Assembly (NCBI GenBank): GCA_019415425.1
Contig: DXZF01000165.1
Coordinates: forward strand, 1 to 6,626
Source of the DNA: Bacillota bacterium
GTDB lineage: Bacteria; Bacillota; Clostridia; Christensenellales; QAND01
Direction: 5' to 3'
Length of the DNA: 6,626 nt
Positions 6,000-6,626 of the stretch are shown one piece after another. The notes beneath the pieces were generated by a model. That model saw only the letters and a list, made by a program, of their open reading frames with translations. It ran no database searches and was not told the DNA's origin. How positions within the stretch are numbered: the first letter of the stretch is position 1; the number at the start of each line of letters is the position of its first letter. The position numbers and the translations under genes are program-made.

Positions 6000-6626
6000 T
6001 TAGCGGGCCAACTCGTAGATGGCGCGGATGTCGTCTTTTTGCAGCTTGACGAAGTTGCCGATCGTGCGATCGCACAAAAAGTCCAGATCCTCGTCCTTGA
6101 CGCCCAGTTCCGAGAGCGTAACAGGCATGCCCAGGGATTTGAAGAACGCCTTGGTGCGCGCAATGCCCTCCAGCGCCACGCCTTCGGGATCGTACACGTC
6201 GTTGTCCACGCCCCAAACGCGGGTGGCATACTGCACAAAGCGCGCCACATCGTGCTTGTACACGTACTTCATCCACGCCGGGCACATCGTCGCCAACCCT
6301 GCGCCGTGCGCGCTGTCATACAGCGCACCGATGGGCGCCTGCAGGCCGTGCGAACCCCAGTCCTGCACGCGGCCGACGCCACAGGTGTTGTTGTGGGCGA
6401 TCATGCCGCCCCACATGATCTGGGCGCGCGCGTTGTAGTCCTCGGGATTCTCCAGCGCCTTGGGGCCGTATTTGATCATGGTGCGGAACACCGACTCGCA
6501 CAGGTTGTCGATCAGATAGCCGTCCGGCGTATTGGTGAAGTAGCGCTCCACCACGTGCACAAAGATATCCGTCACGCCGCAGCCCGTCTGGTAAGCGGGC
6601 AGCGTGTAGGTCAGCTCGGGGTTCAT
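6000..6626 (-). CDS. Iron-containing alcohol dehydrogenase, butanol dehydrogenase type (C-terminal part, cut by window edge)
   Basis: Members of this family (BdhA, YqhD and relatives) are cytosolic NAD(P)H-dependent enzymes that interconvert aldehydes and alcohols, often in fermentation. Only 208 residues are inside the window, against roughly 390 for a full enzyme, so the N-terminal nucleotide-binding half lies beyond the right edge. The ATG at the very edge is an internal Met in the conserved NPELTYTLP segment, not the start. The metal ligands are all here: Asp20 and His24 in GVTDIFVHVVERY, His93 in DWGSHGLQAP, and His107 in SAHGAGLA, corresponding to the Asp and three His known from YqhD. 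The stretch DSAHGAGLATMCPAWMKYV is typical of the butanol dehydrogenase branch. The reading frame is intact to a TAA, followed by a strong terminator. Substrate and cofactor preference cannot be told from this half. The gene converges on the C39-domain lipoprotein gene. Confidence 0.95.
   Translation of the reverse strand: MNPELTYTLPAYQTGCGVTDIFVHVVERYFTNTPDGYLIDNLCESVFRTMIKYGPKALENPEDYNARAQIMWGGMIAHNNTCGVGRVQDWGSHGLQAPIGALYDSAHGAGLATMCPAWMKYVYKHDVARFVQYATRVWGVDNDVYDPEGVALEGIARTKAFFKSLGMPVTLSELGVKDEDLDFLCDRTIGNFVKLQKDDIRAIYELAR

Noticed and set aside
5183..6250. Leftward open frame spanning the end of the lipoprotein gene and part of the alcohol dehydrogenase
   Set aside because: It runs through the strong terminator and is out of frame with the clear alcohol dehydrogenase; a composition artefact.
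6624..6626. ATG at the right edge as start of the alcohol dehydrogenase
   Set aside because: The following residues match the middle of the family, so this Met is internal and the gene continues past the window.
1..6626. CRISPR array, tRNA, IS element or attachment site
   Set aside because: No regularly spaced repeats, cloverleaf, transposase or terminal repeats were visible on reading both strands by eye.

Overview
The window looks like chromosomal DNA from a fairly GC-rich member of the Bacillota, probably class Clostridia. That is inferred from strong AGGAGG-type ribosome binding sites, a TTG start, a TATAAT-type promoter, hairpin plus U-tract terminators, lipobox lipoproteins and a butanol-dehydrogenase-type alcohol dehydrogenase. 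No rRNA or other marker gene fixes the lineage, and I see no phage, IS or CRISPR structure.

Layout. Bases 1-540 hold no gene I can support. They run, in one open frame, into the conserved C-terminal part of a bacterial sugar transferase (541-972, +), whose N-terminal membrane segment and KFRTM-type region are missing; this is probably a broken gene. A terminator (989-1013) closes it. A small lipoprotein gene (1127-1660, +) follows as a self-contained unit, with a near-consensus promoter (1066-1094), a strong ribosome binding site and its own hairpin (1666-1701).

The middle is a divergent pair. An M20-family metallopeptidase (1864-2979, -) is transcribed leftward. A ketopantoate reductase family protein (PanE/ApbA, 3098-4039, +, TTG start) is transcribed rightward. 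Their shared intergenic region carries a perfect 14-bp palindrome (3033-3046) overlapping a predicted -10 box, so it is a candidate operator. Forty-two bases after panE, and probably in the same operon, is a 599-residue lipoprotein (4082-5881, +) ending in a C39-like (papain-fold) cysteine peptidase domain. Its large N-terminal region is unrecognised.

A 15-bp-stem terminator (5944-5979) separates this operon from a convergent iron-containing alcohol dehydrogenase gene (6000-6626, -), which runs off the right edge so only its C-terminal half is present.

How the genes work together is only partly visible. Two predicted surface lipoproteins, a cytosolic peptidase and a ketopantoate-reductase-like enzyme do not form a pathway I can name. 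The best leads for something new are the panE / C39-lipoprotein pair with its divergent peptidase and palindromic operator, and the truncated sugar transferase with its odd 5' region.
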